Part shown: one piece after another, positions 51,131-54,119 of the stretch | How positions within the stretch are numbered: position 1 is the stretch's first letter | How the letters are laid out: every line of letters starts with the position of its first letter | Assembly: GCA_017526525.1 (NCBI GenBank) | Contig: JAFXRG010000044.1 | Location: forward strand, 1 to 54,119 | Origin: Clostridia bacterium | GTDB lineage: Bacteria > Bacillota > Clostridia > Christensenellales > Aristaeellaceae | Direction of reading: 5' to 3' | Length of the DNA: 54,119 nt | Translations under genes and position numbers: made by a program | Notes under the pieces: generated by a model | What the model saw: the letters and a program-made list of their open reading frames with translations, nothing else | Told to the model about the DNA's origin: nothing | Databases searched by the model: none

Positions 51131-54119
51131 TTACTCGATGATTTCGCCGCTGCCGAGTACCGCGTTGCTGATACCCAATGCAGTCCGCTCATCCTCGATG
51201 ATCAGTACGGGATCGCCGTTGCGCAGGATACCGCCGGTCTTGAGCTCGTCGCTTACCATGATCACGGAGATCTCTCTGTCGCCCACAGGCATGGTGCCCG
51301 TCACGACGTCGATCATTGCCGTGTAGCCTTCAGCTTCGGGAACTTCAATCCGGTACTCGCTGCCGGCCGGCAGGTGAACCACGGTGGGCTCCATGACATC
51401 CTCATCCGTACCCAGGGCCGGATAGTGGATCGTCAGCGTGTACAGCACGTGGCTGTAGGTCACGGTCACTTCAATGTCATTATCGCCCATGGTTCCGGCA
51501 ACCGTTTCAATATCCGCGGTGTATCCGGGCATATGCGGTGTCACAACTTCGTACTTCTCGCCGGGAGCATACTCTCTCTCGAAGTTCCTGATTTCTTCAC
51601 CCGCTTCGTTCACGTACCGGATGTGCAGCTTGTGGATTGTTCCGGGCAGCACTGTCAGGGTTCCGAAGGTCTTGGTGAAGTCGTAGTTGGCCGCCAGGGT
51701 TCCGTTGCCCAGGATCACATCGAAGGTGTTGGCTGCCTTGCCGACGTTGGTGATCTGTCCGGTCACGTTGAAGTTGGCGCCTTCATTCGGGGCAAATCCG
51801 TCTCCGCCCACGGTGATGGTGTTGTTCTTCAGTGCCGTGCCGTCATAGGTCTTCTCATCGTCCGCGCTGGTCAGCGTCACCTGCCGCTTCGTGATCACCA
51901 GTTCACCGTTCTCCACTTCGAAGAGGACATTGGTGAAGTTCGGATCGTTGTTGACGAAGTCGTCAGCGGTCATGTTCGTCCGGTAGATTCCGGCGTTCAC
52001 GGCCTTCAGGTCACTGTTGCCGGTGAAGGTGAAGGCGTTCTCGCTGTACAGGCTGTTGCTGATGGACACGATGCTGAATCCGCTCAGGTCATGTTCCGTA
52101 CCGTCGTAGAGGAAGGTTCCGTTGTTGGCGGCGATCCGCACGACCACGGAGTCTTCCGGTGCGATGGTCATTTCCGCTTCCTCGAAGGTCACGGTGTAGT
52201 TGCCCTGTTCGGTCTCACCCGTTGCGGTGATCCTGTGGATTCCGGCGTCTTCGCCTTCCTCGCGCTCCAGGGTGTACTGGATCAGATCCTCGCTGTCGCC
52301 GTTTACCAGGCCGGTAATCGTCGCGCTCAGGTCAGGATCTTCCTCGCCGAACACCTTGATCTTGTCGTTCGCGGTGACGGTGATGGCCTTGGGCGTAATC
52401 GTCAGGGTTCCGGGTACAATCGTGAAGATGTAGTTCCGGTCCGCAGGCTTCTCAGCGCTGATGGCGTAGGTGCCCACGTTGCTGCCGTCTTCGCGGCTCA
52501 GCATCGGGATCACGGCATCCGCGCCGGCCAGGCCTTCCACGCTCGCGGTCAGGGTCGGATCTTCGTCGCCGTAGGTCTTGGTCTTGTTATCCACGGTGAT
52601 GGTGGCCGCCTTCGGGGCAATCACCACGTTCCGGTTCTCGACTTCGAAGACCACGCGTTCGAAGTTGTTGCTGATGTTGGTGAAGTCCGCCGCGGTCAGG
52701 CCCATGCTGTAGGTTCCGGCGTTCCGGGCCGTCACGGTATCGATGCCGCTGAACAGGATATCAGCTTCCGTGTACAGGGTGTTGTCGATTTCCACGTCGT
52801 AGCCGGTCACGCGGTGATCCTGCGCGTCGTAGGTGAATTCATCGCCGTGGGCGGTGATCTTCACGTGGACTTCCGCCACCGGGAGTACCGCCAGGGTGGC
52901 AGGTACAACCGTTACATCATAGTTGCTGTTCGTAATGCTCGTAGTGATTTCGTAGGTGCCTGCATCTTCACCGGGCTCGCGGGTCAGCTTAACCTCGATG
53001 GTATCATCGCCCACCAGGTCGCCTTCGCCGAAGCTGGCTGTGAACTCAGGATCAACCTCACCGTAGGTCTTGGTCTTGGGATCAACGGTCAGCGTGATCG
53101 CCTTCTTGTTGATCGTCAGGTCAGCCGGTACAACCGTCACGACATAGTTGTCATGCTCAATCGCAGTGCTGATCTCGTAGGTTCCGGCATCTTCACCCGC
53201 TTTGCGGCCCAGCTCATAGTCGATGGTGTCGTTGCCGACCAGGTCGCCTTCGCCGAAGCTGGCTGTGAAGGCAGGATCATCATCTCCGTAGGTCTTGCTC
53301 TTCGCATCGACCGTCAGGGTAATCGCCTTCTTATTGATCGTCAGGTCAGCCGGTACAACCTTCACATCGTAGTTGTCATTCTCGATGGTCGTGCTGATCT
53401 GGTAGCTGCCCGCGTTCTCGCCTTCAATACGGCTCAGTTCATAGTCGATGACGTCATCGCCCGCCAGGTCGCCTTCGCCGAAGCTGGCTGTGAATTCAGG
53501 ATCAGTATCGCCGTAGATCTTGCTCTTCGCGTCGATCGTCAGCGTGATCGCCTTCTTCGTCACTTCCAGCGTACCGTTCGCGTAGCTGATGTCGTAGCTG
53601 TCGGTCACATCCGCGCCGTCCGCGTTCACGATCTTCGCTTCGCTCGGTACGTTCGCGCTGATGCCCTTCACGGTCTGGCTGCCGGTGATGGTTACGCTTT
53701 CAATGCTGTCGCCTTCCGCCAGTTCGCTGTTGGTGTAGCTGTTCTTCGTCAGTTCGGTCGCGTCGTACACCTTCGCGTCGCTGTCAGCCGTGATCTTCAC
53801 AGTCTTCTTCGTCACTTCCAGCGTACCGTTCGCGTAGCTGATGTCGTAGCTGTCGGTCACATCCGCGCCGTTCGCGTTCACGATCTTCGCTTCGCTCGGT
53901 ACGTTCGCGCTGATGCCCTTCACAGTCTGGCTGCCGGTGATGGTTACGCTTTCAATGCTGTCGCCTTCCGCCAGTTCGCTGTTGGTGTAGCTGTTCTTTG
54001 TCAGCTCGGTCGCGTCGTACACCTTCGCATCGCTGTCAGCCGTGATCTTCACAGCCTTCTTCGTCACTTCCAGCGTGCCGTTCGCGTAGCTGATGTCGTA
54101 GCTGTCGGTCACATCCGCG
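51131..54119 (-). CDS. Repetitive MBG-domain surface protein (N-terminus outside window)
   Basis: At least 995 residues of a larger protein; the frame is open to the window edge. In protein order it has at least two full 84-residue repeats (VKITADSDAKVYDATELTKN...), then three 75-residue MBG-type repeats (LTIDAKSKIYGDTDPEFTAS...). More diverged MBG/YDG-like domains follow (KTYGDEDPTLTA, KVFGEEDPDLSA, KTYDGTALKNN). Near the C-terminus are two MucBP-like units (IRYVNEAGEEI, then TIHYPALGTDE). The last 30 residues (ILRNGDPVLIIEDERTALGI to the end) contain no LPXTG motif or membrane helix. MBG domains are extracellular beta modules of adhesins. Anchoring mode is unknown. Confidence 0.88.
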   Translation of the reverse strand, partial: ADVTDSYDISYANGTLEVTKKAVKITADSDAKVYDATELTKNSYTNSELAEGDSIESVTITGSQTVKGISANVPSEAKIVNANGADVTDSYDISYANGTLEVTKKTVKITADSDAKVYDATELTKNSYTNSELAEGDSIESVTITGSQTVKGISANVPSEAKIVNADGADVTDSYDISYANGTLEVTKKAITLTIDAKSKIYGDTDPEFTASFGEGDLAGDDVIDYELSRIEGENAGSYQISTTIENDNYDVKVVPADLTINKKAITLTVDAKSKTYGDDDPAFTASFGEGDLVGNDTIDYELGRKAGEDAGTYEISTAIEHDNYVVTVVPADLTINKKAITLTVDPKTKTYGEVDPEFTASFGEGDLVGDDTIEVKLTREPGEDAGTYEITTSITNSNYDVTVVPATLAVLPVAEVHVKITAHGDEFTYDAQDHRVTGYDVEIDNTLYTEADILFSGIDTVTARNAGTYSMGLTAADFTNISNNFERVVFEVENRNVVIAPKAATITVDNKTKTYGDEDPTLTASVEGLAGADAVIPMLSREDGSNVGTYAISAEKPADRNYIFTIVPGTLTITPKAITVTANDKIKVFGEEDPDLSATITGLVNGDSEDLIQYTLEREEGEDAGIHRITATGETEQGNYTVTFEEAEMTIAPEDSVVVRIAANNGTFLYDGTEHDLSGFSIVSISNSLYSENAFTFTGNSDLKAVNAGIYRTNMTADDFVNNDPNFTNVLFEVENGELVITKRQVTLTSADDEKTYDGTALKNNTITVGGDGFAPNEGANFNVTGQITNVGKAANTFDVILGNGTLAANYDFTKTFGTLTVLPGTIHKLHIRYVNEAGEEIRNFEREYAPGEKYEVVTPHMPGYTADIETVAGTMGDNDIEVTVTYSHVLYTLTIHYPALGTDEDVMEPTVVHLPAGSEYRIEVPEAEGYTAMIDVVTGTMPVGDREISVIMVSDELKTGGILRNGDPVLIIEDERTALGISNAVLGSGEIIE
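52875..53549 (-). repeat. 225-bp tandem repeats (MBG units)
   Basis: Three 225-bp units encode 75-residue MBG repeats. Identity is high between the first two in protein order (for example GCCGAAGCTGGCTGTGAA in each). Confidence 0.8.
53552..54119 (-). repeat. 252-bp near-identical tandem repeats
   Basis: Units begin at 53552, 53804 and 54056 (period exactly 252 bp, 84 codons) and differ at only a few bases. The third runs off the window edge, so the copy number is unknown. Confidence 0.9.

Overview
The window reads as a chromosomal segment of an anaerobic, gut- or rumen-type member of the class Clostridia (Bacillota). The reasons are Shine-Dalgarno-led genes with many GTG/TTG starts, a DUF4867 gene, QueH plus Tgt (queuosine salvage), a long-type IleS, BspA-like leucine-rich repeats, Big2, MBG and dockerin surface proteins, and several GGDEF/EAL regulators. 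GC is moderate to high. The general feel suggests Christensenellales (Aristaeella-like), but that placement is inference.

Layout. 1-180: the end of one tRNA-Ser, a complete tRNA-Ser(GCT) and a terminator. 230-1523: an AAA/DUF4143 ATPase framed by two palindromes that share a core. 1796-2270: a frameshifted small gene. 2344-5565: a D,D-carboxypeptidase with peptidoglycan-binding repeats, and a MATE transporter fused to an RsbW-like ATPase. 5675-13700: signalling genes, namely a hybrid histidine kinase, a SpoIIE-type phosphatase behind an internally deleted kinase gene, a Dabb protein and a dual-GGDEF/EAL protein. 13711-19443: a cysteine-rich membrane protein, an ABC-2 pair, a membrane-domain remnant, recQ and a zinc-ribbon membrane protein. 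19640-21316: tRNA-Ala(GGC) and an M32 carboxypeptidase.

21367-32058 is a long leftward run: MacB-like ABC fusion, ileS, a divergent GH4-like protein, an rRNA methyltransferase, an RluA pseudouridine synthase, tgt and DUF4867. 32260-35497 runs rightward: an unknown secreted protein, a GH39 glycosidase and a small membrane protein. queH follows on the minus strand.

36150-42137 is the least ordinary part. A divergent XRE regulator faces a leftward series: a small HTH protein, a HEPN-like protein, a 1045-residue LRR/Big2/dockerin surface protein and a cohesin-like/DUF4214 secreted protein. The series appears to have one strong promoter and one terminator. 42244-44821 is a short polysaccharide locus (GT2 plus a UPF0104-type membrane protein) bounded by remnants of glf and of a second UPF0104 gene. 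44865-51096 holds a GH13 glycosidase, a sugar-binding-domain/GGDEF protein and a peptide-type solute-binding protein. The right end is the C-terminal part of a very repetitive MBG-domain surface protein whose start lies outside the window.

All calls were made by reading the sequence. No similarity search was run, so family names rest on recognised motifs.
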